NCBI RefSeq assembly: GCF_033343995.1 | Contig: NZ_CP137573.1 | Coordinates: 6,419,001 to 6,483,000, forward strand | DNA: 64,000 nt | Source: Streptomyces sp. HUAS YS2 | GTDB taxonomy: Bacteria; Actinomycetota; Actinomycetes; Streptomycetales; Streptomycetaceae | Direction of reading: 5' to 3' | In this document: positions 35,234 through 43,791 of the stretch, one piece after another | How positions within the stretch are numbered: position 1 is the first letter of the stretch | How the letters are laid out: each line of letters starts with the position of its first letter | The notes under the pieces: generated by a model | Databases searched by the model: none | Told to the model about the DNA's origin: nothing | Seen by the model: the letters and a program-made list of their open reading frames with translations, nothing else | Program-made: the position numbers and the translations under genes

Positions 35234-36253
35234 TCAGGAGGCCGGGGGAGGGCCGGAGGAGGCGCGGCGGACGAGGGTGACGGGGATGTCTCCGGGGGCG
35301 GGTTGTTCGCCGGTGAGGACGGCGAGGAGCGCCGCCATGCCTTGTTCGCCGATGCGCTCGGCGGGCAGTCGGACGGTGGTCAGCTCGGGTTCGACGGCGG
35401 TGGCGAGGGCGAGGTCGTCGAAGCCGGTGACGGAGACGTCTTCGGGGACGCGCAGTCCCAGGCGTCGTGCGGCTTTGCAGGCGCCGGCGGCGAGGATGTC
35501 GTCGTCGCAGATGATGGCGGTGGGGCGGGGGCCGGGTGCGGTGAGGGCCTGTTCGGTGGCGGCTCGGGCGCCGGCGACGTCGAGCGGGGCGCGGACGGTG
35601 CGGACGTCGGCGTCGCGCAGGGTGTCGGCGAGGGCGGCGGCGCGGACGTCGAAGGTCCAGGAGGGCACGGCGGAGGCGAGGTGGAGGAACCGCCGGTGGC
35701 CGAGGGCGAGGAGATGGTCCGTCACCTGCCGCATGCCGTCGGCGATGTCGAGGTTGACCCGGGCGGCGATGTCGGTGTCGGCGGGGTCGCTGTCGAGCAT
35801 GACGAGGGGGAGGTCGGTGCCGCGGAAGGCGGTGAGGGCGTCGGAGGCCATGGAGGAGGCGATGACGCCGTCGAGTGCGGCGCGGGCGGAGGCGAAGGGG
35901 TCTTTGGCGGGGCCGACGCCTTCGGGGGAGGGGTAGAGGACGACGCCGAAGCCGTGGCGGGCGGCGACGGTCGCGGCGCCGGTGTAGACGCGGGCGAAGA
36001 ATTCGTTGGTGAGTGCGGGGACGACGAGGAGCGCGGTGCGGGTGTGGCCGAGGCGCAGGTTGCGGGCCGCGAGGTTGGGTCGGTAGCCGAGTTCGGCGGC
36101 GGCGTCGCGGACGAGTCCTGCGGTGCGCTCGGAGACGCGTCCGCGCCATTTGTCGCCGAGGACGAGGGAGACCGTGGCCTGGGAGACTCCGGCGGCCCGT
36201 GCGACGTCGCGGCTGGTGGGCCGGTGTGCGCCGGGGGTGTCCGAGGTCTGCAC
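35234..36253 (-). CDS. LacI-family transcriptional regulator
   Basis: The 339-residue protein has an N-terminal LacI helix-turn-helix (about 13-60: TSRDVARAAGVSQATVSLVLG) and a periplasmic-binding-protein-like sensor domain (65-330), with the usual end VSVTGFDDLALATAVEPELTTVR. It would bind a sugar or similar ligand, not identified here. The GTG at 36253 follows GGAGG. It is divergent from an MFS transporter, and the shared gap has two ATACGTA-centred dyads that are probably its operators; the transporter is the likely target. Confidence 0.93.
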   Translation of the reverse strand: MQTSDTPGAHRPTSRDVARAAGVSQATVSLVLGDKWRGRVSERTAGLVRDAAAELGYRPNLAARNLRLGHTRTALLVVPALTNEFFARVYTGAATVAARHGFGVVLYPSPEGVGPAKDPFASARAALDGVIASSMASDALTAFRGTDLPLVMLDSDPADTDIAARVNLDIADGMRQVTDHLLALGHRRFLHLASAVPSWTFDVRAAALADTLRDADVRTVRAPLDVAGARAATEQALTAPGPRPTAIICDDDILAAGACKAARRLGLRVPEDVSVTGFDDLALATAVEPELTTVRLPAERIGEQGMAALLAVLTGEQPAPGDIPVTLVRRASSGPPPAS

Positions 36254-36320
36254 GCGTGCCTCCGCTGTGGCCGGTCCCGGGGTGTGGGGTGGTGCGCGGG
36301 GTGGACCCGCGTACGGGGGA

Positions 36321-36356
36321 CATGATACGTATGACCCACGACGTTATACGTAAAAC
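36321..36356. promoter_or_regulatory. Paired operator-like dyads in the LacI-MFS gap
   Basis: CATGATACGTATGAC (36321-36335) and GTTATACGTAAAAC (36343-36356) share an ATACGTA core; the first contains the perfect palindrome ATACGTAT. Spacing centre to centre is about 21 bases, two helical turns. Binding by the adjacent LacI protein is inferred. Confidence 0.62.
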
Positions 36357-36388
36357 CTCGGGGGACGCCCGGGAAACAGGAGGCAGCA

Positions 36389-37687
36389 ATGGCCACGGAG
36401 GCCGGCCGCGGCAGCGGCTATCTCGACATCCTCCGGGCGCCCCACGCGGCCCGGCTGCTCGCCGGCACCCTCGTCGGGAGGCTGCCGAACGGCACCGGGC
36501 CGGTCGCGATCGTGCTGTTCGCCCGGTCCGAGGGCGGCAGCTACAGCCTCGCGGGCGGTCTCGCGGCGGCGTACGGCCTGGCCAACGCCGTCGGCCAACC
36601 GCTCCTGGGGCGGCTGGTGGACCTCAAGGGGCAGCCACGGGTCCAGCTCCCGGCCGCGGTCGTCTCCGCCCTGGGCATGGTCCTGCTCGCCGTCGTGGGC
36701 ATCGCCCCGCTCCCGCCGGCCTACGCGGCGGTGGTCGTCGCCGGCCTGTTCACGCCGCCGCTGGAGGGCGGGCTGCGGGCCCTGTGGCCGAGCGTGCTGG
36801 GCAGCGAGGACCGGGTGCACCGGGCGTACGCCCTGGACGCGGTCGCCCAGGAGGTCATGTTCACGGTCGGTCCGCTCCTGGTGACCCTGCTGGTGGCGCT
36901 GCAGTCGCCCGCCGCCGCACTGGTGGTCGTCAACGTGCTCGGTGTGCTCGGCGCGCTCTCGGTGGTGGTGTCGAAGCCGTCCAGGGACTGGCGTTCCGCC
37001 CCGCGCGAGGCCCACTGGCTGGGTGCGCTGCGCTCGCCGGGTCTGCTGGCGCTGCTGGGCTCGTTCCTGTTCGTCGGCATCGCGCTGGGGTCCATCACGG
37101 TCGCCGGGGTGGCGTACGCGGACGACCACGGCGACTCGTCGGTGTACGGCTGGCTGATGGCGGCGCTGGGTCTGGGCGCGCTGATCGGCGGGGTGTTCTA
37201 CGGCGCGCGGCAGTGGGCGGGCGCCCCCGAGCGGCGGCTGCGGGTGATCGTGGCGCTGCTCGCGCTCGGCTACCTGCCGCTGATCCTCACTCCGGGTGTC
37301 GTGGCGATGACGGTCCTGTCGGGTGTGGCGGGTGTCTTCCTGGCGCCGGCGCTCGCCTGCGGGTTCATCGTGGTGGATCGGCACGCGCCGCGGGGCACGG
37401 TCACCGAGGCCTTCTCGTGGCTGGTGACCACGTTCGGCGTGGGCGCGGCGCTGGGCACGGCGGTCGCCGGCCCGGCGGTCGAACTGTCGGGGACGTCCGC
37501 GAGCTTCGCGGTGGCGGCGGCCGGCGGGTTCGCCGCGCTGCTCGTTCTGCTGGCCACCACACGGGTGCTGGCGGTGCCGGGACGTTCGGTGCGACACGCC
37601 GGACACGCCGACAACTCCGCGTACTCATCGGAAAATGATCGGAACGCGGCTGTCGAACCCGGTTTCAGCTCAGGCCATCGGGCGTAA
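36389..37687 (+). CDS. Major facilitator superfamily transporter
   Basis: The 432-residue membrane protein has about twelve hydrophobic segments and the short loop GRLVDLKGQPR typical of the MFS loop 2-3. It has no closer family signature that lets me name a substrate; the overall look is that of efflux permeases. The ATG at 36389 has AGGAGG upstream. It is divergently arranged with the LacI regulator and probably controlled by it. Its last bases carry the promoter of pafA, whose ATG comes 10 bases after its stop. Confidence 0.87.
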   Translation: MATEAGRGSGYLDILRAPHAARLLAGTLVGRLPNGTGPVAIVLFARSEGGSYSLAGGLAAAYGLANAVGQPLLGRLVDLKGQPRVQLPAAVVSALGMVLLAVVGIAPLPPAYAAVVVAGLFTPPLEGGLRALWPSVLGSEDRVHRAYALDAVAQEVMFTVGPLLVTLLVALQSPAAALVVVNVLGVLGALSVVVSKPSRDWRSAPREAHWLGALRSPGLLALLGSFLFVGIALGSITVAGVAYADDHGDSSVYGWLMAALGLGALIGGVFYGARQWAGAPERRLRVIVALLALGYLPLILTPGVVAMTVLSGVAGVFLAPALACGFIVVDRHAPRGTVTEAFSWLVTTFGVGAALGTAVAGPAVELSGTSASFAVAAAGGFAALLVLLATTRVLAVPGRSVRHAGHADNSAYSSENDRNAAVEPGFSSGHRA

Positions 37688-37696
37688 TGTTCAGTC

Positions 37697-39058
37697 ATGG
37701 ACCGCCGCATTTTCGGGCTGGAGAACGAGTACGGCGTCACGTGCACGTTCAGGGGACAGCGCCGACTGTCTCCTGACGAAGTGGCGCGCTACCTCTTCCG
37801 CCGTGTCGTGTCATGGGGCCGCAGCAGCAATGTCTTCCTGCGGAACGGCGCCCGCCTGTACCTGGACGTGGGTTCGCATCCGGAATACGCAACGCCCGAA
37901 TGTGACAACGTGACCGAGCTGGTCACGCACGACAAGGCCGGGGAGCGCATTCTCGAGGGCCTGCTCGTCGACGCAGAACGCCGCCTGCACGAGGAGGGAA
38001 TCGCGGGCGACGTCTATCTCTTCAAGAACAACACCGATTCGGCGGGAAACTCGTACGGCTGCCACGAGAACTATCTCGTGGCCCGGCACGGCGAGTTCTC
38101 CCGGCTCGCGGACATCCTCATTCCCTTCCTGGTGACCCGTCAGCTGATCTGTGGCGCGGGCAAGGTGCTGCAGACGCCTCGGGGCGCCGTGTACTGCGTG
38201 TCCCAGCGTGCCGAGCACATCTGGGAGGGCGTCAGTTCCGCGACCACCCGGTCGCGGCCCATCATCAACACGCGTGACGAACCGCACGCGGACGCGGAGC
38301 GCTACCGCCGGCTCCATGTCATCGTCGGCGACTCGAACATGTCCGAGACCACGATGCTGCTGAAGGTCGGCGCGACCGACCTGGTGCTGCGCATGATCGA
38401 GGCGGGCACGGTGATGCGTGACCTGACCCTGGAGAACCCGATCCGGGCGATCCGCGAGGTCAGCCACGACATCACGGGGCAGCGCAAGGTGCGGCTCGCC
38501 AGCGGCCGGGAGGCGTCCGCGCTCGAGGTCCAGCGCGAGTACTACGAGAAGGCCGCGGACTTCGTCGACCGCCGGGGCATCCGTACCGGCACGGTCGCGC
38601 AGGTCCTGGAGCTGTGGGGCCGCACGCTGGACGCGATCGAGGCCGAGGACCTGGACCGGATCGGCACCGAGATCGACTGGGTGATGAAGTACAAGCTCAT
38701 CGAGCGGTACCGGGCCAAGAACAACATGACGATGTCGCATCCGCGGGTCGCGCAGATAGACCTCGCGTACCACGACATCCACCGCCGCAGAGGGCTCTAC
38801 TACCTGCTGGAGAGGAAGGGGCAGGCGGCCCGGATCTGCAACGACCTGAAGATCTTCGAGGGCAAGTCGGTGCCCCCGCAGACCACTCGGGCCCGGCTGC
38901 GCGGCGACTTCATCCGCCGTGCCCAGGAGCAGCGCCGGGACTTCACGGTGGACTGGGTGCACCTGAAGCTGAACGATCAGGCGCAGCGCACCGTGCTGTG
39001 CAAGGACCCGTTCCGTTCCGTCGACGACAGGGTCGAAAAGCTGATCGCCGGAATGTAG
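37697..39058 (+). CDS. pafA: Pup-protein ligase
   Basis: PafA phosphorylates the C-terminal Glu of Pup and joins it to lysines of target proteins. The 453-residue protein has the metal-binding Glu9 (IFGLENEYG), the catalytic Asp57 (RLYLDVGSHPEY), the ATP and Pup groove residues in TRDEPHADAERYRRLHVIVGDSNMSE, and the C-terminal PafA domain. It lacks the Dop loop. There is no ribosome site: a TAATGT -10 (37685-37690) ends six bases before the ATG, which points to a leaderless transcript. It is separated from prcBA by the LacI/MFS pair. Confidence 0.97.
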   Translation: MDRRIFGLENEYGVTCTFRGQRRLSPDEVARYLFRRVVSWGRSSNVFLRNGARLYLDVGSHPEYATPECDNVTELVTHDKAGERILEGLLVDAERRLHEEGIAGDVYLFKNNTDSAGNSYGCHENYLVARHGEFSRLADILIPFLVTRQLICGAGKVLQTPRGAVYCVSQRAEHIWEGVSSATTRSRPIINTRDEPHADAERYRRLHVIVGDSNMSETTMLLKVGATDLVLRMIEAGTVMRDLTLENPIRAIREVSHDITGQRKVRLASGREASALEVQREYYEKAADFVDRRGIRTGTVAQVLELWGRTLDAIEAEDLDRIGTEIDWVMKYKLIERYRAKNNMTMSHPRVAQIDLAYHDIHRRRGLYYLLERKGQAARICNDLKIFEGKSVPPQTTRARLRGDFIRRAQEQRRDFTVDWVHLKLNDQAQRTVLCKDPFRSVDDRVEKLIAGM

Positions 39059-39082
39059 GACCGCGCTTGGGCGTGACGGTCC

Positions 39083-39110
39083 GGGCCCCGTACGTTTTCG
39101 TACGGGGCCC
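39083..39110 (+). terminator. Terminator after pafA
   Basis: A perfect 12-bp stem (39083-39094 with 39099-39110) is closed by a TTTT loop. Confidence 0.82.
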
Positions 39111-39188
39111 TCGGCACACCACCAGGCACACAGGGGCACCCCCTAGAGTGTCGGGCAACTACTGTGCCGTCTGAGATCTGAGGAACAC

Positions 39189-40136
39189 GTGCGCCGACTT
39201 GCCGGCCTACTCGTCGTCCCGCTGCTGCTGCTCTCGACAGCGGCGTGCGGCAGCGACGACAAGGGCTCCGATTCCGCCTCGATGAAGAACGGGCTGCCCG
39301 CCATCACCGCGGGCGAGAAGTTCGGGGAGAAGCCGACTCTCGCCAAGGGCGAGGGGGACCCGCCCAAGGACCTCAAGGTCAACGTGATCAGCGAGGGCAA
39401 GGGCCCGGTCACGAAGAAGGGCGACGCGATCCAGGTCAACTACCTGGGCCAGGCGTGGGACTCGGACAAGCCCTTCGACAACAGCTTCGACCGTGGCCAG
39501 CCGTTCGACGTGACGCTCGGCGCCGGTCAGGTCATCAAGGGCTGGGACCAGGGCCTGGAGGGCCAGAAGGTCGGCAGCCGGGTCGAGATCGGCATTCCGC
39601 CGGAGCTCGGCTACGGGGCGCAGGGTTCGCCGCCGAGCATCAAGCCGAACGCCACCCTCGTCTTCGTCGTGGACATCCTGAAGGCCACGACGATCCCGAA
39701 GTCCGCCACGGGCACCGTGGTCGCGCAGGACGACAAGGACCTGCCGAAGGTCGGCACGAACACCGACGGCAAGGCCCCCACGGTCGTCGTCCCCAAGGCC
39801 GACCCGCCGACCAAGCTCGTCTCGAACTACGTGATCGAGGGCAAGGGCGCCGCCGTGACGGCGAACGACACCGTCGTCGTGAACTACGTGGCGCTGACCT
39901 GGGCGCCGCCGCCCGGGAAGAAGTTCGACTCCACGTACGACCTGGGCAAGACCGCGAACTTCCCGCTCCCGCAGCTGACGCTGAAGGGCCTGAAGGACGG
40001 CATCGTCGGCAAGAAGGTCGGCAGCCGGGTCCTGATCGTCGCGCCGCCGTCGATGGCGTTCGGTGCCGAGGAGAAGCAGGGCATCCCGAAGAACTCGACC
40101 CTCGTCTTCGCCTTGGACATCCTGGCGAAGATGTAA
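39189..40136 (+). CDS. Lipoprotein with two FKBP-type prolyl isomerase domains
   Basis: This 315-residue exported protein has a lipobox ending at Cys20 (STAAC). Two FKBP domains follow: about 75-165 (VNYLGQAWDSDKPFDNSFDRG, IKGWDQGLEGQKVGSRVEIGIPP) and about 215-315 (VNYVALTW, LKGLKDGIVGKKVGSRVLIVAPP). The first keeps the usual aromatic active-site residues; the second is more divergent and may be a non-catalytic chaperone domain. It would fold exported proteins at the outer face of the membrane. The GTG start follows GAGGAAC; a -10-like TAGAGT is at 39144-39149. A cytosolic FKBP gene follows after 45 bases. Confidence 0.93.
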   Translation: MRRLAGLLVVPLLLLSTAACGSDDKGSDSASMKNGLPAITAGEKFGEKPTLAKGEGDPPKDLKVNVISEGKGPVTKKGDAIQVNYLGQAWDSDKPFDNSFDRGQPFDVTLGAGQVIKGWDQGLEGQKVGSRVEIGIPPELGYGAQGSPPSIKPNATLVFVVDILKATTIPKSATGTVVAQDDKDLPKVGTNTDGKAPTVVVPKADPPTKLVSNYVIEGKGAAVTANDTVVVNYVALTWAPPPGKKFDSTYDLGKTANFPLPQLTLKGLKDGIVGKKVGSRVLIVAPPSMAFGAEEKQGIPKNSTLVFALDILAKM

Positions 40137-40181
40137 GACTGTCCCGGTTGCGCAGTTCATCAGTTTGAGGAGCACACTGCA

Positions 40182-40562
40182 GTGAGCATCGAGAAGCCCG
40201 AGGTCGACTTCCCGGGCGGCGAGCCGCCGAAGGACCTTGAGATCAAGGACATCTGGGAGGGCGACGGCGCCGTCGCCGAGGCCGGCGACGACGTCCTGGT
40301 CCACTACGTCGGTGTCTCCTTCGACTCCGGCGAGGAGTTCGACGCCTCCTGGAACCGTGGCACCCCGCTGCCGTTCAGCCTCGGTGCCGGTCAGGTCATC
40401 GCCGGCTGGGACCAGGGCGTTCAGGGCATGAAGGTCGGCGGCCGCCGCCAGCTGGTCATCCCCGCGCACCTCGCCTACGGCGACCGTGGCGCCGGTGGCA
40501 AGATCGCCCCGGGCGAGACGCTGATCTTCGTCTGCGACCTCGTCGGCGTCACCAAGCGCTGA
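40182..40562 (+). CDS. Cytosolic FKBP-type peptidyl-prolyl cis-trans isomerase
   Basis: This small single-domain FKBP of 126 residues has the complete active-site set, with VHYVGVSFDSGEEFDASW, VIAGWDQGVQGMKVGGRRQLVIP and AYGDRGAGGKIAPGETLIFVCDL. It has no signal peptide, so it acts in the cytosol. The GTG start has GAGGAG upstream. It forms a likely two-gene unit with the lipoprotein FKBP before it, ended by a strong terminator. Confidence 0.95.
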   Translation: MSIEKPEVDFPGGEPPKDLEIKDIWEGDGAVAEAGDDVLVHYVGVSFDSGEEFDASWNRGTPLPFSLGAGQVIAGWDQGVQGMKVGGRRQLVIPAHLAYGDRGAGGKIAPGETLIFVCDLVGVTKR

Positions 40563-40581
40563 CCCGGACCGCGACGGTCTC

Positions 40582-40621
40582 CCGAGGGCCCCCGCCTCCA
40601 CGGCGGGGGCCCTCGGCTTTT
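40582..40621 (+). terminator. Terminator of the FKBP unit
   Basis: A perfect 15-bp stem (40582-40596 with 40602-40616) is followed by CTTTT. The T-tract overlaps a possible -35 (TTGTCC, 40620-40625) of pafB, whose -10 would be TACGGT (40642-40647). Confidence 0.9.
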
Positions 40622-40692
40622 GTCCGGACACCCCGGGGCGGTACGGTCGGACGTCCGAGAAGTGGATCCGGCAGAAGAGGTGCGGGGCGTCG

Positions 40693-41649
40693 ATGGCCAT
40701 TGCCAAGGCCGAACGGTTGATGAACCTGGCGCTGTGCCTGCTGGGAACCCGCCGCCCGCTGAGCAAGCGGGAGCTGCGCGGCTCCATCGAGGCCTATATG
40801 GAAGCCGGCACGGACGACTCCTTCAACCGCATGTTCGAGCGGGACAAGGATGATCTGCGGGAGCTCGGCCTGGTCATCGAGACCGTCGAGAACCTGGACG
40901 GCGAGACCGGCTACCTGGCCCGCCGCGACTCCAACCGCCTGCCGCCCATCACCCTGGACGCCGAGGAGGCCGCCGCGCTCGGCCTCGCCGCCAAGGTGTG
41001 GTCGCAGGCCCGCCTCGCCGGCGCCGCCAGCGGTGCGCTGCAGAAGCTCCGCGCCGCGGGCATGCCCGAGGCGGAGGACGCGTACGACACCCAGCACAGC
41101 GCCCTCGAACCGCGCATCCCCGTCCACGAGGCCGCGTTCGAGCCGCTGATGCTCGCCTGCCGCGACCGGCGACCGGTCACCTTCGACTACCGCAAGGCCA
41201 CCGCCGCCCGCCCCGAGCCCCGCCAGGTCGAGCCCTGGACCCTGGAGTGCTGGCGCGGCCACTGGTACCTGGCGGGCTGGGACCGCGACCGCGGCGCCGA
41301 GCGCGTGTTCCGGCTCTCCCGCATCACCGGCAAGGTCCGCTCCCGGGCCGGCGCCTTCACCGCGCCCGTGCCGGACGCGGTCACCGTGCGCGAGACCGTG
41401 GAGAGCTGGGCCGGCGAGACCGCCACCCGCTCGGCCCGGATCCGGCTGAAGGCCGGCAGCGGCTACCCGCTGCGCGCCCGCGCCACCTCGGTCCGGGACG
41501 CCGGCGAGGGCTGGGACGAGCTGGAGATCCCGTACGGGCACGGCCTGGACGCCTGGCTCGTCGAGTTCGGACCGGACGTGGTCGTGCTGGAGCCCGCCGA
41601 CCTGCGGGCCGACGTCGTGGACCGGCTGCGCGCCGTGGCCAAGGGCTGA
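40693..41649 (+). CDS. pafB: WYL-domain transcription factor PafB
   Basis: PafB and PafC together activate the LexA-independent DNA-damage response in actinobacteria. The 318-residue protein has an N-terminal winged helix (about 1-60: AERLMNLALCLLGTRRPLSKRELRGS), a middle helical region, the WYL domain (about 140-220 with HWYLAGWDRDRGAERVFRLSRI) and a WCX extension. The WYL fold is thought to sense a nucleic-acid-type damage signal. pafC starts 17 bases after its stop. The own promoter does not match the PafBC consensus at the right spacing. Confidence 0.95.
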   Translation: MAIAKAERLMNLALCLLGTRRPLSKRELRGSIEAYMEAGTDDSFNRMFERDKDDLRELGLVIETVENLDGETGYLARRDSNRLPPITLDAEEAAALGLAAKVWSQARLAGAASGALQKLRAAGMPEAEDAYDTQHSALEPRIPVHEAAFEPLMLACRDRRPVTFDYRKATAARPEPRQVEPWTLECWRGHWYLAGWDRDRGAERVFRLSRITGKVRSRAGAFTAPVPDAVTVRETVESWAGETATRSARIRLKAGSGYPLRARATSVRDAGEGWDELEIPYGHGLDAWLVEFGPDVVVLEPADLRADVVDRLRAVAKG

Positions 41650-41666
41650 GGGGAAGAGGAACGACC

Positions 41667-42632
41667 GTGGCAGCCAACGCCATCGACCAGACGAGGCGGA
41701 TGCTCTCCCTCGTCACCTACCTCCGCGAGCGCCCCGGCGCGCACGTCGCGGACGTCGCGCGCGCCTTCGGGATCACCGAGGACGAGCTGATCTCCGACCT
41801 GGACGTGCTGCCCATGTGCGGCACCAGCTTCCGGGGCGGCGACCTGCTCGACATCGACACCGACGGCGACCGGATCTGGTGGCGCAACCCGAACGCGCTC
41901 GGCGCCGAGGCGGCGGAGCCGCTGCGGCTCGCGGCCGACGAGGCGACCGCGCTGCTCGTCGCCGCGCGGGCCGTCGCCACGCTGCCGGGGCTGCGCGAGG
42001 GCGACCGCGAGGCGCTGCTGCGGGCCACCGCGAAGCTGGAGGCGGCGGCCGGTGAGGCGGCCGGGGCGAGCTCCCGGCTCTCGGTGACCTTCGAGTCCGA
42101 GGGCGGCGTCTTCGCGGAGGTCGACCGGGCCATCTCGGAGCGCCGCCGGCTGTGGGTGCGGTACTACTCGCCCGCGCGTGACGAGCTCACCGAGCGCGAG
42201 GTCGACCCGATCCGGCTGTTCGCCGTCGGGCACACGTACATGGAGGCGTGGTGCCACCTCTCCGAGGCGCGCCGCACCTTCCGGCTGGACCGGGTCGCCG
42301 AGATCCGGATCCTGGAAGAGGCGTCCGCGCCGCCGGAGATCGAGCTGCGGGACCTGTCGGAGGGGCTGGTGCAGCCGTCCGCAGAGGACCCGGAGGTCGT
42401 GGTCGAGGTCGGGCCCGGCGGCCGGTGGGTCGCCGAGTACTACCCGCACGACCGGGCCGAGGAGCTGCCCGACGGCGGCCTGCGGATCACTCTGCGGACC
42501 CCGTCCCCGGCCTCGCTGCGCCGGCTCGCGCTGCGGCTGGGCAGCGACGGGAGGATCGTCGCGCCGCAGGACCTCGCGGACAGCGCGAGGAGCGCGGCGG
42601 CGGAGGCGCTGGCGGCGTACGAGACGGCCTGA
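41667..42632 (+). CDS. pafC: WYL-domain transcription factor PafC
   Basis: PafC is the partner of PafB. The 321-residue protein has the same layout: winged helix (IDQTRRMLSLVTYLRERPGAHVADVARAFGI), a WYL domain at about 155-230 (RLWVRYYSPARDELTEREVDPIRLFAVGHTYMEAWCHL) and a WCX domain. The GTG at 41667 has GGAAGAGG upstream. Pair and order are those of the known pafBC operon. The start of its regulon may be nearby: see the promoters before pup, the helicase and two nucleases. Confidence 0.95.
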   Translation: MAANAIDQTRRMLSLVTYLRERPGAHVADVARAFGITEDELISDLDVLPMCGTSFRGGDLLDIDTDGDRIWWRNPNALGAEAAEPLRLAADEATALLVAARAVATLPGLREGDREALLRATAKLEAAAGEAAGASSRLSVTFESEGGVFAEVDRAISERRRLWVRYYSPARDELTEREVDPIRLFAVGHTYMEAWCHLSEARRTFRLDRVAEIRILEEASAPPEIELRDLSEGLVQPSAEDPEVVVEVGPGGRWVAEYYPHDRAEELPDGGLRITLRTPSPASLRRLALRLGSDGRIVAPQDLADSARSAAAEALAAYETA

Positions 42633-42763
42633 CGCGGTGACGGGGTGACACCCGGGACGCGTCGAACGCAGTACACGACGTGTCCGCCGCATACGAGGAC
42701 GCACATGACGAGGTCCGGGCCGGCCGGCGGCGTGAGTCCGGGCGGTGGGGAAAGGTGAGGGAG

Positions 42764-43018
42764 ATGTCCGTGCTGAACGGTATTTCGGTGTCAGTGGGTC
42801 CGGTGCTCTTCAAGGCCGCCTGCCCCGACTGCCGCTCCCGCTTCGAGCTCGCCGCGGGCGCGCTGCGCCTCGCCATCGGCGGCAGCCGCCGCACCACCTT
42901 CTACTCGTTCACCTGCCCCGAGTGCGGCAGCGCGGTCCGCAAGCCGGCCGGGGAGCGGATCGTGGAGCTCCTCACCGGCGGCGGCGTGCGGACGCTGCGC
43001 CTCCACTCCACCGTCTAG
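42764..43018 (+). CDS. Small zinc-ribbon protein of unknown function
   Basis: The 84-residue protein has two CxxC pairs, Cys20/Cys23 (ACPDCRSRF) and Cys51/Cys54 (TCPECGSAV), forming a probable zinc ribbon. It has no membrane segment or other domain. The ATG at 42764 follows AAAGGTGAGGGAG. It lies between pafC and a small membrane protein that starts nine bases after its stop. It is conserved in position in streptomycetes, to my knowledge without a studied function; a DNA- or RNA-binding role is possible from the fold only. Confidence 0.75.
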   Translation: MSVLNGISVSVGPVLFKAACPDCRSRFELAAGALRLAIGGSRRTTFYSFTCPECGSAVRKPAGERIVELLTGGGVRTLRLHSTV

Positions 43019-43027
43019 GCTCGGTCC

Positions 43028-43225
43028 ATGTTCTGGCCCATGCTCGCCGTCGCCCTCGGCTTCCTCGGCATCGCCGTCCTCGGCGTGCTCGCCATCAAGG
43101 TCTTCCTGGAGGCCCAGCGGCTCGGCCGTCAAGTGGCGCACACCACAGAGCGGATCAACCGGGCGGCCGAGGACCTGGAGCGGGCCGCCGAGGACCTGAC
43201 CCGGACCGGCGGAGCATTGCGCTGA
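43028..43225 (+). CDS. Small single-span membrane protein
   Basis: The 65-residue protein has one N-terminal membrane helix (about 3-25) followed by a charged, probably helical stretch (AHTTERINRAAEDLERAAEDL) with a heptad-like pattern that could form a coiled coil. No family function is known to me. It starts nine bases after the zinc-ribbon gene and lies 210 bases before tatA. The short coding length is supported by the translational spacing and good codon use. Confidence 0.7.
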   Translation: MFWPMLAVALGFLGIAVLGVLAIKVFLEAQRLGRQVAHTTERINRAAEDLERAAEDLTRTGGALR

Positions 43226-43317
43226 CGCGGTCTCCTCGTCCGAAGGCGCGCGGGGTACGCTGCGATACGCGGCCACGGTGAAGAGGTGCTGGTCGCAAAC
43301 GCGTGTACGCACAAGGA

Positions 43318-43348
43318 TTGCCCTGCGTTCACACGCGCGCGTTACGAT
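43318..43348 (+). promoter_or_regulatory. Candidate tatA promoter
   Basis: TTGCCC (43318-43323) and TACGAT (43343-43348) are spaced 19 bases apart in the 211-base gap before tatA. The spacing is on the long side, so this is a tentative call. Confidence 0.35.
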
Positions 43349-43436
43349 CGCCTGACGGTCAGGGGTTCGGACACCAGTCCGGGCAGCGGCCGCCAGCCCA
43401 GCCCACGCCGCATCGGTGAGAAGGTAGACCACGCTT

Positions 43437-43718
43437 ATGTTCCGTCAGATCGGTCCCCTCGAGATCAGCCTGATCCTCCTCGTCGTCGTGCTGCTCTTCG
43501 GTGCCAAGAAGCTTCCCGAGATGGCCCGTTCGCTGGGCAAGTCGGCCCGCATCCTGAAGAGCGAGGCGAAGGCCATGAAGTCGGAGGGCCAGCAGACCGC
43601 CCCCGCCGACCCGCCGGCCGACCAGAACGCCACCGCGCCGCGCACCATCAAGGCCGCCCCCGGTGACGTCACCACGGCCCGTCCGGTCGGCGAGACCACC
43701 GACACCCCGCAGCGCTGA
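43437..43718 (+). CDS. tatA: Sec-independent protein translocase subunit TatA
   Basis: TatA oligomerises to form the passage for folded proteins with twin-arginine signals. The 93-residue protein has the short membrane helix (about 7-21, EISLILLVVVLLFGAKKLPE), the hinge FGAKKLPE, an amphipathic helix and a Pro/Ala/Thr-rich free tail. tatC follows after 73 bases. The Tat-exported propeller protein at 7977 would be one client in this window. Confidence 0.95.
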   Translation: MFRQIGPLEISLILLVVVLLFGAKKLPEMARSLGKSARILKSEAKAMKSEGQQTAPADPPADQNATAPRTIKAAPGDVTTARPVGETTDTPQR

Positions 43719-43791
43719 CCCCTCGCGCTCTACGCCGCTCGACCCCCAAGGCCGCCCTGCGGCGGCCTGCCGCACGAGATGAGGACGTGGG

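Noticed and set aside
40620..40647. TTGTCC...TACGGT before pafB as a self-controlled PafBC promoter
   Set aside because: The spacing is 16 bases, not 11, and the R position is C. It looks like an ordinary promoter overlapping the terminator of the FKBP unit.
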